A stretch of DNA of 64,000 nucleotides from JACKHA01 sp041401985 (GCA_041401985.1 JAWKTE010000009.1:1-64000), one strand, 5' to 3'; numbered from the stretch's first letter, positions 7,942-17,465 are shown. The notes: generated from the letters alone by a model not told the origin. A program made the numbers and translations.

Positions 7942-8769
7942 ATGGCGACCATGCCCAGCGAGCCCCAGGCCTTCGCCCAGGCCGTCGCGAGCCTCCTCAA
8001 GGAGCTCAAGCCCGACTACGCCGTGGAACTCCTCGGCCCGCGCGAACTCACCGTCAACGGGCGTCGCCTGGACCTGGACAACCTCTTCCGGATGGTCAGC
8101 CACGAGCCGGGGCGGGGTCGCGAGATCGTCGAGCACTACCTCGAGCAACTCTTCGCGGGCGAGGCCGAGTACGCCCTGACGCTCAACCCCGAGTCGGCTC
8201 GGACCCGCGTGATGCCCCGCATCCAGCCCGAGTCGATCTTCGAGCACCTGAACCGGGACCTGGTCGCCCACGTCCCGTTCGTCAACGGCACGGTCGTGGT
8301 CTTCGTGACCGACCTGCCCCAGATGACCGTCTCGATCACCACCGAGCAGGCCCGACAGTGGAGCCTCTCGATGGACGACCTAGACGAACTCGCCCGCGAC
8401 AACCTGGGCGAGTACTCCCCCGAGATGCGCTTCCAGGTCATCGAGAGCAAGGAGGGCGGACGGGCCATCCTCCTCTCGGAGCAGGACGGCTACGACGCCG
8501 CCCGACTGCTGCTCGGCGGCCTGTGGCAGCGACTGGCCCCGCAGATGGGGGGGAACTTCTACGTCGGCATCCCGGCACGCGACATGTTCGTCGCGATCTC
8601 GGACGGCCCGCCGGCGTTCGTCGCCCGGCTTCGCGAGCGGATCGCCCAGGACTACCACCGCCTGCCCTACCCCATCAGCCCCCACCTGTTCTACGTGACC
8701 CGCGACGGCGTCGCCGGGACCGTGGCCGGGGCCATGGACGACGAGTTCTACGGCGATCTGGCGGCTTGA
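7942..8769 (+). CDS. DUF1444 family protein
   Basis: The 275-residue soluble protein resembles the DUF1444 family (Bacillus YtpQ-like), whose function is unknown. Recognisable parts are the centre, with PRIQPESIFEHLN and a VVVFVTDLPQMTVSIT strand, and the C-terminal half, with DGYDAARLLL, GNFYVGIPARDMFVAIS and the short end YVTRDGVAGTV. No catalytic motif is apparent. The start at 7942 is the first ATG that begins family-like sequence. It is transcribed away from acpP and is followed after 52 bp by a glutamine amidotransferase gene. Confidence 0.7.
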   Translation: MATMPSEPQAFAQAVASLLKELKPDYAVELLGPRELTVNGRRLDLDNLFRMVSHEPGRGREIVEHYLEQLFAGEAEYALTLNPESARTRVMPRIQPESIFEHLNRDLVAHVPFVNGTVVVFVTDLPQMTVSITTEQARQWSLSMDDLDELARDNLGEYSPEMRFQVIESKEGGRAILLSEQDGYDAARLLLGGLWQRLAPQMGGNFYVGIPARDMFVAISDGPPAFVARLRERIAQDYHRLPYPISPHLFYVTRDGVAGTVAGAMDDEFYGDLAA

Positions 8770-8821
8770 CGGGCGGGTGGCGGGGCGCCCTTGACGCTTC
8801 CACACCTCTACCCTTCACGCC

Positions 8822-9523
8822 TTGATCCTGCTCATCGACAACTACGACTCGTTCACCTGGAACCTGGTCCAGCGTCTGGGCGAACTCGACCGGACCCTCG
8901 AGCCGGGGCGGGACCTCGCGGTCGTGCGCAACGACAAGATCGAGCCGCGCGAGGCCGACGCGCTCGACGGCGGGCGCGGCCCGAGCCATGTGATCATCTC
9001 GCCGGGGCCGGGAACGCCAAAGGAGGCAGGCGTCTCCGCGGCCATGATCGCGCACTTCGCGGGGCGCGTGCCCGTGCTGGGCGTGTGCCTGGGCCACCAG
9101 TGCCTGGGCGACATGCACGGCATGGCGGTGTCGCGTCACGCGATCCAGGTGCATGGCAAGACCAGCCCGGTGCACCACGATGGATCGGGCGTGTTCGCCG
9201 GGCTGCCCGTGCCGTTCGAGGCGACCCGGTACCACTCGCTGGTCGTGCCGGTCGATGCGGTTCCGAAGCCAGAGACGGGGACCGATTCGTGGGCGATCTC
9301 GGCGTGGGCGACGGATGTGCTCGCCGACGGACGCGAGGTGCGCGTGGTCATGGGGCTGCGGCGGGTGTGGGCGGGCGGGGGCAAGGCGCCCCTCGAAGGC
9401 GTGCAGTTCCACCCCGAGTCGTTCCTGACCACGCACGGGCCGGGGCTGCTGGCCAACTTCCTGCGGATGGGCGAGCGTCCGCGCGACGCCCGTGTGGACC
9501 CGGTGCTGCACGCGGCCGGCTGA
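8822..9523 (+). CDS. trpG: Anthranilate / aminodeoxychorismate synthase component II (glutamine amidotransferase)
   Basis: The 233-residue protein is a class I glutamine amidotransferase that supplies ammonia to anthranilate synthase or aminodeoxychorismate synthase. It starts MILLIDNYDSFTWN, which is diagnostic, and has C89 in LGVCLGHQ plus H197 and E199 in VQFHPESF, completing the catalytic triad. The start codon is TTG at 8822, since an ATG would cut the first strand; no strong ribosome binding site is visible. An insertion around residues 143-170 is longer than in E. coli TrpG. No component I gene lies nearby, so trpG and pabA cannot be told apart. Confidence 0.88.
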   Translation: MILLIDNYDSFTWNLVQRLGELDRTLEPGRDLAVVRNDKIEPREADALDGGRGPSHVIISPGPGTPKEAGVSAAMIAHFAGRVPVLGVCLGHQCLGDMHGMAVSRHAIQVHGKTSPVHHDGSGVFAGLPVPFEATRYHSLVVPVDAVPKPETGTDSWAISAWATDVLADGREVRVVMGLRRVWAGGGKAPLEGVQFHPESFLTTHGPGLLANFLRMGERPRDARVDPVLHAAG

Positions 9524-9550
9524 GCGCCGCGACGCGCCCTCGACGCGGGC

Positions 9551-9826
9551 TCATTCCTCTTCGAAGCCCTCGGCGACCAGATCGGCCAGCGCCTTGGCCG
9601 CAGGCTCGGCGTCGTCGCCCGAGCACGTCAGTTCGAGTTTGGTGCCCTTCGTGGCGGCCAGCATCATGAGTTCCATGATGGACTTGCCGTCGACGGCCTC
9701 GGAGCCCTTGGCAAGCGTGACCTTGCACTTGAACGTGGACGCGAGGTCGACGAACGCCATGGCCGGGCGCGCGTGCAGCCCGAGGCGGTTGACGATCTCC
9801 ACGGTCCTCTTTGCGGTCTGCGACAA
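9551..9826 (-). CDS. ptsH: HPr phosphocarrier protein
   Basis: The 91-residue protein matches HPr of the phosphotransferase system. H18 in NRLGLHARPAM is the phosphorylated histidine and S49 in DGKSIMELMML corresponds to the regulatory serine 46 of other HPr proteins. I propose a TTG start at 9826 with GAGGG a few bases upstream; the longer frame reading upstream lacks HPr homology. No enzyme I or permease gene is nearby, so a regulatory (Npr/Crh-like) role is as likely as sugar transport. It converges with the amidotransferase gene, leaving 27 bp between them. Confidence 0.9.
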   Translation of the reverse strand: MSQTAKRTVEIVNRLGLHARPAMAFVDLASTFKCKVTLAKGSEAVDGKSIMELMMLAATKGTKLELTCSGDDAEPAAKALADLVAEGFEEE

Positions 9827-10023
9827 CGCGGTCCCTCGTCGAAGCGTGCCCTGCTGCTGAGCGCGAACCAATCGCTTTCGGGCCGGGGCGCACGGCTCGC
9901 CGATCACCAATCGCATCCTCCGGTTGGTCCGCGGGCTGGTCGTCGCACCGGTCGGGGCCGCGGCCAGCGTTCAACGGGGAAACCCCGCGAGGCGCCGGGG
10001 TGATCGCGGACGTGGCGAGAGAA

Positions 10024-10094
10024 CTGGGGATCTAGGATTCGAACCTAGACTAAGTGAGTCAGAGTCACTCGTGCTACCGTTACACCAATCCCCA
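10024..10094 (-). tRNA. tRNA-Gln (anticodon CUG)
   Basis: The minus strand folds as a standard cloverleaf. The acceptor stem is TGGGGAT/ATCCCCA with discriminator G, the D arm reads GGTGTAACGGTAGCAC, the anticodon arm is AGTGA-CTCTGAC-TCACT with CTG at 34-36, and the T arm contains GGTTCGAATCC. CCA is not encoded. A T1-A72 pair at the acceptor end is typical of bacterial glutamine tRNAs. Confidence 0.95.
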
Positions 10095-10592
10095 AAGATC
10101 GTGCCGGCTTCAAAGGCAGTCCCGGCTTCCGACCGCTCCGCAAGCGACGATACCCGTTGAGTACCGAACAAAACTCGGCACTCGCTTGGCGAGCGTCGGC
10201 TCCCGGCAGGCTTAGACTGTAGGGGAGCCAGTGCGAATCAGGCAAGCCGCCCGGAACTGACCCGCCGGGTCACGACCCCGACGCGGAAGTGTCGGGCTGG
10301 ACTCGGTGTCGCCCCGGCCGAGCGACGGAATCCCCGCGCAGGATGTAGCCCCTCTGACCGGCGTGCCGGCGATCCCAGGCACATGGGCGCTGATAGGGGT
10401 GCCCGGTCCGGGTGCCGGCCACAAGTGATTCCCCTGATTTGTCTTGCGGCGGTGCCGAGCGGACGCCATACTTTCGGACGTTACAGGACGGAGGATCGGG
10501 GCTGCACGTCTGCGCCCCCGCTCGATGTCCTTCTCGGCCACCTCTCACCGTCCGCAAGGCCTCGAACACGCACACCAATCGGAGGGTCCACC
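10095..10592. other. 498-bp spacer between tRNA-Gln and a GC-dockerin gene
   Basis: I see no gene with homology here and no recognised riboswitch or stable RNA. Several short GC-rich inverted repeats occur (for example near 10360-10430). The plus-strand promoter of the downstream gene must lie here; TACTTT near 10471 could be a -10 box, without a convincing -35. Confidence 0.45.
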
Positions 10593-13286
10593 ATGCACGC
10601 GTTGAAGACCGCGGGAGCCGTGATAGCCGCCTCCTGCCTGGCCGGCTCGGCCCTGGGGCAGAACCAACTCTGGATCAACCAGTTCGGCACGCCCGCGGAC
10701 GACGTGGCCGGAGGCGTCTCCAGCGACGGCATCAGCGGGTTCTTTGTCGCCGGCGAGACCGTCGGCAGCCTCGCCGGAGCCAACTTTGGCTCGTACGACG
10801 CCTGGATCGCGCGGTACGACAACCTGGGCAACCGCCTTTGGATCCGCCAGTTCGGCAGCATCGGGTTCGACGTGGCCCACACCTGCGCCCCCGACGGCGC
10901 GGGCGGCGTGTTCGTCTCGGGCTACACCGAGGGCACGCTGGGCGCGTCCAGCGCGGGCGGTCGCGACGCGTTCCTGGCCCGCTACGACCAGTTCGGCAAC
11001 CGCGTCTGGATCCGCCAGTTCGGCACGACCGGTCGCGACGCCGCCGAGGCCCTGATCTCCGACGGCGCGGGCGGCGTGTTCGTCGCGGGCTACACCGACG
11101 GCAACTTGGCCGCGGCCAACCAGGGCGAGTGGGACGCGTGGATCGCGCGGTACGACGCCAACGGCAACCAGATCTGGATCCGCCAGTTCGGCGCGCTGAG
11201 CACCGAGTTCGGCAACTCGCTCGCCCCCGCGGCCAGCGGAGGGGTGTACTTCGCCGGCGAGACATTCTCCTCGCTGGCCGGCCCGAACGCCGGCGGCTGG
11301 GACTCGTGGCTGTGCCGCTACGACGCCAACGGCAACCAGATGTGGATCCGCCAGTTCGGCACCTCGGCCAACGACCACGTCCGGCGCAACAGCCTCGCGT
11401 CCAACGAGATGGGCGGGGTGTACGTCGTCGGCGAGACCAGCGGCCCGCTGGCCGGCCCCGTGATCGGCGGGCGCGACGCGTTCCTCTCGTTCTACGACCC
11501 CAATGGCAACGTCGTCTGGCAGCGCCAGATCGGCACCACCTTCGATGACATCGCGTTCGCCGCGTCCTCGCTCCCCAGCGGGCGCGTGCAGGTCGGCGGG
11601 TGGACGCGCGGCGACCTGGCCGCGCCCATCGCGGGCGGGCTCGACAACTGGCTCGCCGAGTACGCCTCCGACGGCTCGCAGCGCTGGATCCGCCAGTTCG
11701 GCGGCCCCGGCGACGACCGCGTCCGCGCGATCGCCCCGGACCTGGGCATCCCGCCCGGCACGTTCGTCGTGGGCGACACCACCGGCGTCATCGCCGCGCC
11801 AAACGCCGGCGGCTACGACACCTGGCTGTCGCGCTACATCCCGCCGCCCTGCAACACCGACGTGCTGTACGTCGACGATTCGGCCCTGCCCGGCGGCTGC
11901 GGCGTCTCGTGGGGCGCGGCCCTGAACAACCTGCAGGACGCGCTGGCCGCCGCCCAGGCCAGCGCCCAGGTCACCACCATCCGCGTCGCCCAGGGCATCT
12001 ATCGCCCCGCCGAGTTCGGCGGCGATCGCAACATCTCCTTCCGTCCCCGCAACGGCCTGGTCATCCAGGGCGGCTTCGCGGGCGTCGGCGCGATCGACCC
12101 CAACGCCCGCGACACCCAGGCGTTCCCAACCATCCTCTCCGGCGATCTCAACAACAACAACAGCCTCGACGACCCGTACCTCAACCGCCTCGACGACAGC
12201 CAGCACGTCGTCTGGATCGTGCCGGGCGCGACCGTCACGCTCGACGGCCTGACCGTCACGCAGAACTGGCCAACCGCCGCGCCGCTCGAAGGCGGCGGCA
12301 TCTACAACGAGGGCACGGTCCTGGTCAACGACTGCACCCTGTTCTGGAACGACGGACGCTCCGGCTCGGGCCTGTGGTCCCTCGGCACGGCCCAGATCCA
12401 GAACTCGCGGATCATCGGCAACCGCGTGGGCGGCGACGGCGGCTCGCTGGCCGCCAGCGGCAACAACGCCTCCATCCGCGTCATCAACTCCGTGATCTCG
12501 AGCAACTACTCGTTCCTCTCCGGTGGCAGCGTCCTGGCCGACAACGGCGCGGACATCATGCTCGACCACGTCTCGATCTCCGGCAACCGCGCCGATGGTT
12601 CCTACTCGGCCATCCTCGCCCGCGGCAGCGGCTCCACCGTCGCCCTCCGCGGCACCGTCGTCTGGTACAACCAGCCCAACGCCATCGGCGCGATCAACGC
12701 CGGCGCCGTCACCGCTTCCTTCTCCAACGTCCAGGGCGGCTGGACCGGCGCGGTCAATATCGCGCCACGCTTCGAGCGCATCCCCGGCCCCGGGCCCGAC
12801 AACACTTACTGGACCTCCGACGACGACTACGGCAACCTGGCCATCCGCGCCGGCTCGCCCAACATCGACGCGGGCACCAATGCCGCGATCCCCTTCGGCA
12901 TCCTGAACGACGTCGCCGGCCTGCCACGCTTCCGCGACGACCTGGGCATGCCCAACACGGGCCAGGGCGCCGGCGCCATCGCCGACATCGGCGCCCACGA
13001 GTTCCAGGGCACCACACCCTGCGCCGCGGACCTGACCACCTCGGCCATCCCCGGTTCGCCGGGCTATGGCGTGCCCAACGGCATCCTCAACAACGACGAC
13101 TTCTTCTACTACCTCAACATCTTCAGTTCGTCGCTCGGCTGCAACCCCGGCGGCACGCCCTGCAACTCCCCGCCCGACCTGACCACCACCGCCATCCCAG
13201 GCACGCCGGGCTACGGCATCCCCGACGGGTTCCTCCAGAACGACGACTTCTTCTACTACCTGGCCATCTTCGCCGCGGGCTGCTGA
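10593..13286 (+). CDS. Secreted seven-bladed propeller / beta-helix protein with GC-type dockerin
   Basis: The 897-residue protein starts with a signal peptide (1-22, ending GSALGQ). Residues of about 24-410 contain seven SBBP-type propeller repeats, each marked by a WIRQFGT-like strand; seven copies fit one complete propeller. From about residue 417 (VLYVDDSALPGGCG) comes a right-handed beta-helix region with the family ending DIGAHEFQG. The last 90 residues hold two dockerin-like repeats ending in Gly-Cys. GGAGG lies 8 nt before the ATG at 10593. The protein is probably exported and surface-attached; ligand and activity are unknown. Confidence 0.85.
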   Translation: MHALKTAGAVIAASCLAGSALGQNQLWINQFGTPADDVAGGVSSDGISGFFVAGETVGSLAGANFGSYDAWIARYDNLGNRLWIRQFGSIGFDVAHTCAPDGAGGVFVSGYTEGTLGASSAGGRDAFLARYDQFGNRVWIRQFGTTGRDAAEALISDGAGGVFVAGYTDGNLAAANQGEWDAWIARYDANGNQIWIRQFGALSTEFGNSLAPAASGGVYFAGETFSSLAGPNAGGWDSWLCRYDANGNQMWIRQFGTSANDHVRRNSLASNEMGGVYVVGETSGPLAGPVIGGRDAFLSFYDPNGNVVWQRQIGTTFDDIAFAASSLPSGRVQVGGWTRGDLAAPIAGGLDNWLAEYASDGSQRWIRQFGGPGDDRVRAIAPDLGIPPGTFVVGDTTGVIAAPNAGGYDTWLSRYIPPPCNTDVLYVDDSALPGGCGVSWGAALNNLQDALAAAQASAQVTTIRVAQGIYRPAEFGGDRNISFRPRNGLVIQGGFAGVGAIDPNARDTQAFPTILSGDLNNNNSLDDPYLNRLDDSQHVVWIVPGATVTLDGLTVTQNWPTAAPLEGGGIYNEGTVLVNDCTLFWNDGRSGSGLWSLGTAQIQNSRIIGNRVGGDGGSLAASGNNASIRVINSVISSNYSFLSGGSVLADNGADIMLDHVSISGNRADGSYSAILARGSGSTVALRGTVVWYNQPNAIGAINAGAVTASFSNVQGGWTGAVNIAPRFERIPGPGPDNTYWTSDDDYGNLAIRAGSPNIDAGTNAAIPFGILNDVAGLPRFRDDLGMPNTGQGAGAIADIGAHEFQGTTPCAADLTTSAIPGSPGYGVPNGILNNDDFFYYLNIFSSSLGCNPGGTPCNSPPDLTTTAIPGTPGYGIPDGFLQNDDFFYYLAIFAAGC

Positions 13287-13394
13287 CGACCGCTCGCGGG
13301 CTCGACGTACGGAGCGGGATCGGGTCGATCGACCCGGCCCGCCGCCAGGCCCGCGCGTAAGTCGCACCAGAGCCGAGTCCGCTAACCCGATCGC

Positions 13395-13430
13395 CGAGCC
13401 CCGCGTCCGCGCGGGGCTCGGTTCTTTTTT
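13395..13430 (+). terminator. Rho-independent terminator
   Basis: An 11-bp perfect stem (CGAGCCCCGCG at 13395-13405, partner at 13410-13420) with loop TCCG is followed by GTTCTTTTTT. It ends the propeller/beta-helix gene. Confidence 0.9.
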
Positions 13431-13456
13431 GCTTCGGCCTCCACCCCCGAAACCGG

Positions 13457-13485
13457 TTGGTGCGCTGGCCGCGGGGTGGTATGCT
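13457..13485 (+). promoter_or_regulatory. Putative promoter of the triple-domain GC-dockerin gene
   Basis: TTGGTG (13457-13462) and TATGCT (13480-13485) are separated by exactly 17 bp, about 100 bp upstream of the GTG start and just after the preceding terminator. Confidence 0.45.
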
Positions 13486-13584
13486 GACTGGCCGGTCAGG
13501 CCCTTCGGGCGGCTTATCGCCCCGGTCGCCGGACCGCCAGGCACGGGCGGGAGAACCGCCGTGCCGCTCGTGGAGGACCGAGAA

Positions 13585-15807
13585 GTGCGCACCTGTTTCC
13601 ATCCGATCGTTCTGTTGATCGCCGCGCTGCTGCACGGCGCGTGGGGCGCGTCCGCCCAGGCCCAGGTCTGGGGCTGCTTCGACTCGACCCGCGTGAACTA
13701 CGCGGGCGGCGTGCTCAACGGTGGGTCCTCGCACACGACGCTGTCCGGGCTCGTGACCGGCAGCGGCGCGACGCTGGCGGCGCCCACGCCGACGCTGACC
13801 CCCGCGTATCTGGCGGGCATCGACGTGTTCTACACCTCGCTCTTGACTAACAACAACACGCCGCTGAGCGGCGCGGAGCAGACGGCCCTCCAGAACTGGC
13901 TCGCCGCGGGCGGCACGCTGATCGTCACCGCCGACATCTTCAACCTGCCCGGCTACGAGTCGTTCACGTCGTTCGCCGGCGTGACCGGCTACGCCGCGGC
14001 CAACACCACCAGCCCGGCGACCGTCGCCGCAGCCCACCCGATCACCTCCGGCATCTCGACGGCGGCGTATGTCACCGACGCCACCTTCACCGTGCCCGGC
14101 ACCGCGCTGCGGATCCTGAACAACGGCTCGGGTGGGCCGTTCGCCTGCGTGCTCGACGGGTCGACCGGCTACGCCGGGCCGGGACGGATTGCGGTCTTCG
14201 GCGACCACAACATGTTCGCGGACTCGCTGATCGGGCAGGCGGACAACACCGCACTGGCCATGAACTTCATCCAGTGGGCCAACAACCCCAACGCCAGGGT
14301 GTGGGGCTGCTTCGACGCGACCCGCGTGAACTACGCGGGCGGCGTGCTCAACGGCGGGGTCTCGCACACAACGCTCGCGGGCCTGGTCGCTGCCGAGGGC
14401 GGCGTGCTGGCGGCGCCCACGCCCTCGCTGACTGCGTCGTACTTGTCGGGCATCGACGTGTTCTACACCTCGCTGCTCACCAACAACAACGTCCCGCTCA
14501 GCGGCGCCGAGCAGTCGGCGCTGCAGAACTGGCTCGCCGGGGGCGGCACGCTCATCGTCACCGCCGACATCTTCAACCTGCCGGGCTACGAGTCGTTCAC
14601 GTCTTTCGCCGGCGTGACGGGGTACTCGGCCGCCAACACCACCAGCCCCGCGACCGTCGCGGCGTCCCACCCGATCACCACCGGCATCTCAACCGCGGCC
14701 TACACCACCGACGCCACATTCACCGTGCCGGGCGCCGCGCTGCGGATCCTGAGCAACGGCTCGGGCGCCCCGTTCGCGTGCGCCCTCGACGGCTCGACCG
14801 GTTACGCCGGGCCGGGCCGGATCGCCGTCTTCGGCGACCACAACATGTTCTCCAACACCTTCATCGGACAGGCCGACAACACCGCCCTGGCCATCAACCT
14901 GATCCGCTGGGCCAACAACCCGAACGCGACCGTGTGGGGCTGCTTCGACGCGACGCGCGTGAACTACGCGGGCGGCGTGCTCAACGGCGGGGCCTCGCAC
15001 ACCACGCTCGCGGGCCTCGTGGCCGCCGAGGGCGGCGTGCTCGCCGCGCCCACTGCCTTGCTGACACCCTCGTACCTGTCGGGCATCGACGTGTTCTACA
15101 CCTCGCTCTTGACCAACAACAACGTGCCGCTCAGCGGGGCGGAGCAGACCGCGCTGCAGAATTGGCTGGCCGGGGGCGGCACGCTCATCGTCACCGCCGA
15201 TGTGTTCAACCTGCCCGGCTACCAGTCGTTCACGTCGTTCGCGGGCGTGACGGGGTACTCGGCGGCCAACACCGCCAGCCCCGCGACCGTCGCGGCGTCC
15301 CATCCGATCACCGCCGGCATCTCGACCGCGGCGTACATCACCGATGCCACCTTCACCGTGCCCGGCGCCGCGCTGCGCATCATGAACAACGGCTCGGGCG
15401 GGCCGTTCGCCTGCGTGCTCGACGGGTCGACCGGCTACGCCGGGCCGGGACGGATCGCCGTCTTCGGCGACCACAACATGTTCTCGAACAACTTCATCGG
15501 GTCGGCCGACAACACCGCGTTGGCCATCAATCTCATCCGCTGGGCCGGCCAGGGCGGTCCCCCGCCCTGCGAGCCGGACCTCACCACCGGCGCGATCGCG
15601 GGCCAGCCCGGTTACGGCGTCCCGAACGGCGTGGTCTCCAACGACGACTTCTTCTACTACCTCGCCCAGTTCGCCTCGGGCAACGTCGCCGTCGCCGACC
15701 TGACCACGGGCGCAATCCCGGGCCAGCCCGGCTACGGCGTCCCCAACGGCGTCATCACCAACGACGACTTCTTCTACTACCTGGCCATTTTCGCCGCCGG
15801 CTGCTAA
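13585..15807 (+). CDS. Secreted protein with three tandem GATase-like domains and GC-type dockerin
   Basis: The 740-residue product has a signal peptide (1-27, ending GASAQAQ), three nearly identical 211-residue domains starting VWGCFD at V28, V239 and V450, and two dockerin-like repeats from about 662 ending in Gly-Cys. Each domain repeats the segments GGTLIVTADIFNLPGY and GPGRIAVFGDHNMF found in the single-domain relative at 4830-5774, and may have a glutamine-amidotransferase-like fold with no assigned catalytic residues. The GTG at 13585 was chosen because GGAGG sits 8 nt upstream and it begins the signal peptide. Confidence 0.85.
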   Translation: MRTCFHPIVLLIAALLHGAWGASAQAQVWGCFDSTRVNYAGGVLNGGSSHTTLSGLVTGSGATLAAPTPTLTPAYLAGIDVFYTSLLTNNNTPLSGAEQTALQNWLAAGGTLIVTADIFNLPGYESFTSFAGVTGYAAANTTSPATVAAAHPITSGISTAAYVTDATFTVPGTALRILNNGSGGPFACVLDGSTGYAGPGRIAVFGDHNMFADSLIGQADNTALAMNFIQWANNPNARVWGCFDATRVNYAGGVLNGGVSHTTLAGLVAAEGGVLAAPTPSLTASYLSGIDVFYTSLLTNNNVPLSGAEQSALQNWLAGGGTLIVTADIFNLPGYESFTSFAGVTGYSAANTTSPATVAASHPITTGISTAAYTTDATFTVPGAALRILSNGSGAPFACALDGSTGYAGPGRIAVFGDHNMFSNTFIGQADNTALAINLIRWANNPNATVWGCFDATRVNYAGGVLNGGASHTTLAGLVAAEGGVLAAPTALLTPSYLSGIDVFYTSLLTNNNVPLSGAEQTALQNWLAGGGTLIVTADVFNLPGYQSFTSFAGVTGYSAANTASPATVAASHPITAGISTAAYITDATFTVPGAALRIMNNGSGGPFACVLDGSTGYAGPGRIAVFGDHNMFSNNFIGSADNTALAINLIRWAGQGGPPPCEPDLTTGAIAGQPGYGVPNGVVSNDDFFYYLAQFASGNVAVADLTTGAIPGQPGYGVPNGVITNDDFFYYLAIFAAGC
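13666..15564 (+). repeat. Three in-frame tandem copies of a 633-bp coding unit
   Basis: Copies begin at 13666, 14299 and 14932, each with a G-T-[C/G]-TGGGGCTGCTTCGAC start, so the spacing is exactly 633 bp. The copies differ by scattered substitutions and not by length. Confidence 0.9.
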
Positions 15808-15863
15808 CCAGACCCCGAGCACAGGCCCTGGTGGCCTGTCGAGCGTTCGCTTGAGTCCTCCCA

Positions 15864-15898
15864 CCGGCGGCGACGCACACAGCGTCGCCGCCGGCTTT
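15864..15898 (+). terminator. Hairpin terminator with weak T tract
   Basis: CCGGCGGCGACGC (15864-15876) pairs perfectly with 15882-15894 around the loop ACACA. Only CTTTCG follows, so termination may be partial. Confidence 0.6.
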
Positions 15899-16137
15899 CG
15901 TTGCCGCACTCGCCGGCTTCGGGCGAGCCAACCAGCCCGACCCGTTTCGGCCGCCCGACCACGCGCAGCGCATCAGTTGCGCCGTCCGAGACTCCCTCCA
16001 GGCCCCCTCGAGCCCGCGCAACCCGAACCCCTCCCCGTGGCTTCCACCGCGATCGAAGGGTTGGGCCGAACCCGCCCACCCACCGACCCGACCTTTCCTC
16101 GGCGGGGGCGCAGGCCGCGCCCCCAAGGGAGGTCGCC
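15899..16137. other. Spacer upstream of the two-TM protein gene
   Basis: This is the rest of a 330-bp gap after the triple-domain gene. It ends with AAGGGAGG, the ribosome binding site of the next gene. No gene or RNA structure was recognised. Confidence 0.5.
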
Positions 16138-17409
16138 ATGTCCGCGCTTGGTTTCCTCGTCCGCTGGGGTTCGATGGGCCTGGGCATCGTGCTGCTGGTC
16201 GGCGGCGCCCAGACCGCGATGACCTACTCGCCCCGCGACGAGAACGCCCGATCGGTCACGCCGGGCGAGGCCTTGGCCTCCATCGGCTCGGGCGATGAGC
16301 GGTTCGTCTCGATCGACGCCCGCCTCGACCCATCCACACGCGTGTACTCCACGGGCCTGGCCAGCCCCGCGCTCACGCTCACGAACACCAACGAGGTCCA
16401 CATCCTCGACCCCGACTGGCAGGGCGCGCCCCAGGAACTCCTCGGCGTCACGGTCTCGCTCGACCGCGGCCTGCGTCCCGGCATCCTGTGCGAGACGGTC
16501 CGCGAGCAGAACGGCCGGCGCACGCTCCAGAGCGTCCGAGCCCTGTGCCGCGTCGAGGGCACCGAGGGCAGCGTCTGGGTGCTCTCGCCGGGCATGAGCG
16601 ACGAGGCCGCCACCACCGCGTGGCGCGAGCGCGGGCGCTACCAGGGCGCGCTGAGCCGCTTCGACGACCTGAACGCCAACGCGCCCCACGTCAGCCACAC
16701 GCCCGCCGCCATCCGCGACTACGTCCAGCGCGAACTGAACTTCACGATCCCGCACGACGCGACGATCATCTTCGACGGCCAGGGCCGCGCCGGCGGCTCG
16801 CCCATGGCCTCCTACGCCGCGGTCGAGGGGACCGACGGGAACCTGATCGTCCGCTGCACGACCGAGGACCTGCCCAAGCACGCCGTCGAGGGCATGCTCG
16901 ACCCGCGCCCGCTCTCGAACCACAACCGCACGCTCGCGTCGCTGATCGGCTCGTCCGATCCGAGCCGCGCCGTCCTGCTCGACACGGGCCGCACCGCCGC
17001 GAGCGAGAACGCCCGCGACGAAGCGGCCATCAAGGTCGGGCTCATCGGCGGCACGCTGCTGCTCGCATTCGGCGCGGGCACGACGCTCCTCAAGCACAAA
17101 CTCAAGCGTCGCCGACGCGACGCCGCCAGCCCCTGGGCCAGCCACGCCGCCCAGACCCACGCGGCCGCCCTCGGCATGCCCATGCCCGGCGCTCCGGCCC
17201 GCTCGGCGACCGGCATCTACCCCCCCACCCAGGCCAACCCCTACCAGCCCACGCCCATGCCGACCCAATACGCCGGCCCGGGCCAAACCGCGTCCACGCG
17301 GCCCGGCTCGGCTCGCCCTGCGGCTGCCCCGGTCGACCCCGAGGAAGCCGCCCTGGAGGCCGAGATCGCCCGCTGGTCGGGCGGCGGCTCGGACGCCAAG
17401 GCCGCCTGA
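16138..17409 (+). CDS. Membrane protein of unknown function, two transmembrane segments
   Basis: I do not recognise the family. The 423-residue protein has an N-terminal transmembrane segment (about 7-28), a globular part of about 270 residues, a second transmembrane segment (about 300-320, GLIGGTLLLAFGAGTTLL), a basic KHKLKRRRRD stretch, and a proline- and alanine-rich tail of about 90 residues. The basic stretch after the second segment suggests that the tail is cytoplasmic and the large domain is outside the inner membrane. AAGGGAGG lies 5 nt before the ATG at 16138. It precedes metH by 96 bp, with no visible functional link. Confidence 0.75.
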   Translation: MSALGFLVRWGSMGLGIVLLVGGAQTAMTYSPRDENARSVTPGEALASIGSGDERFVSIDARLDPSTRVYSTGLASPALTLTNTNEVHILDPDWQGAPQELLGVTVSLDRGLRPGILCETVREQNGRRTLQSVRALCRVEGTEGSVWVLSPGMSDEAATTAWRERGRYQGALSRFDDLNANAPHVSHTPAAIRDYVQRELNFTIPHDATIIFDGQGRAGGSPMASYAAVEGTDGNLIVRCTTEDLPKHAVEGMLDPRPLSNHNRTLASLIGSSDPSRAVLLDTGRTAASENARDEAAIKVGLIGGTLLLAFGAGTTLLKHKLKRRRRDAASPWASHAAQTHAAALGMPMPGAPARSATGIYPPTQANPYQPTPMPTQYAGPGQTASTRPGSARPAAAPVDPEEAALEAEIARWSGGGSDAKAA

Positions 17410-17439
17410 CCCGTTCGCAAGCCGCGGTGGGCCATAATC

Positions 17440-17465
17440 CATCCGTTGATCCGGATATTTGGATG
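17440..17465 (+). promoter_or_regulatory. Palindromic site upstream of metH
   Basis: CATCC at 17440-17444 and GGATG at 17461-17465 flank a perfect 8-bp palindrome ATCCGGAT (17449-17456), in an AT-richer patch 40 nt before the metH start. An operator is possible. No SAM or cobalamin riboswitch was recognised in the 96-bp leader. Confidence 0.25.

Noticed and set aside
9551..9826. A complete sugar phosphotransferase system around HPr
   Set aside because: No enzyme I, EIIA or permease genes are nearby; only HPr itself is supported.
10095..10592. Structured RNA (6S, SRP RNA, tmRNA) in the spacer after tRNA-Gln
   Set aside because: No conserved core sequence of these RNAs was found; only short generic GC-rich hairpins.
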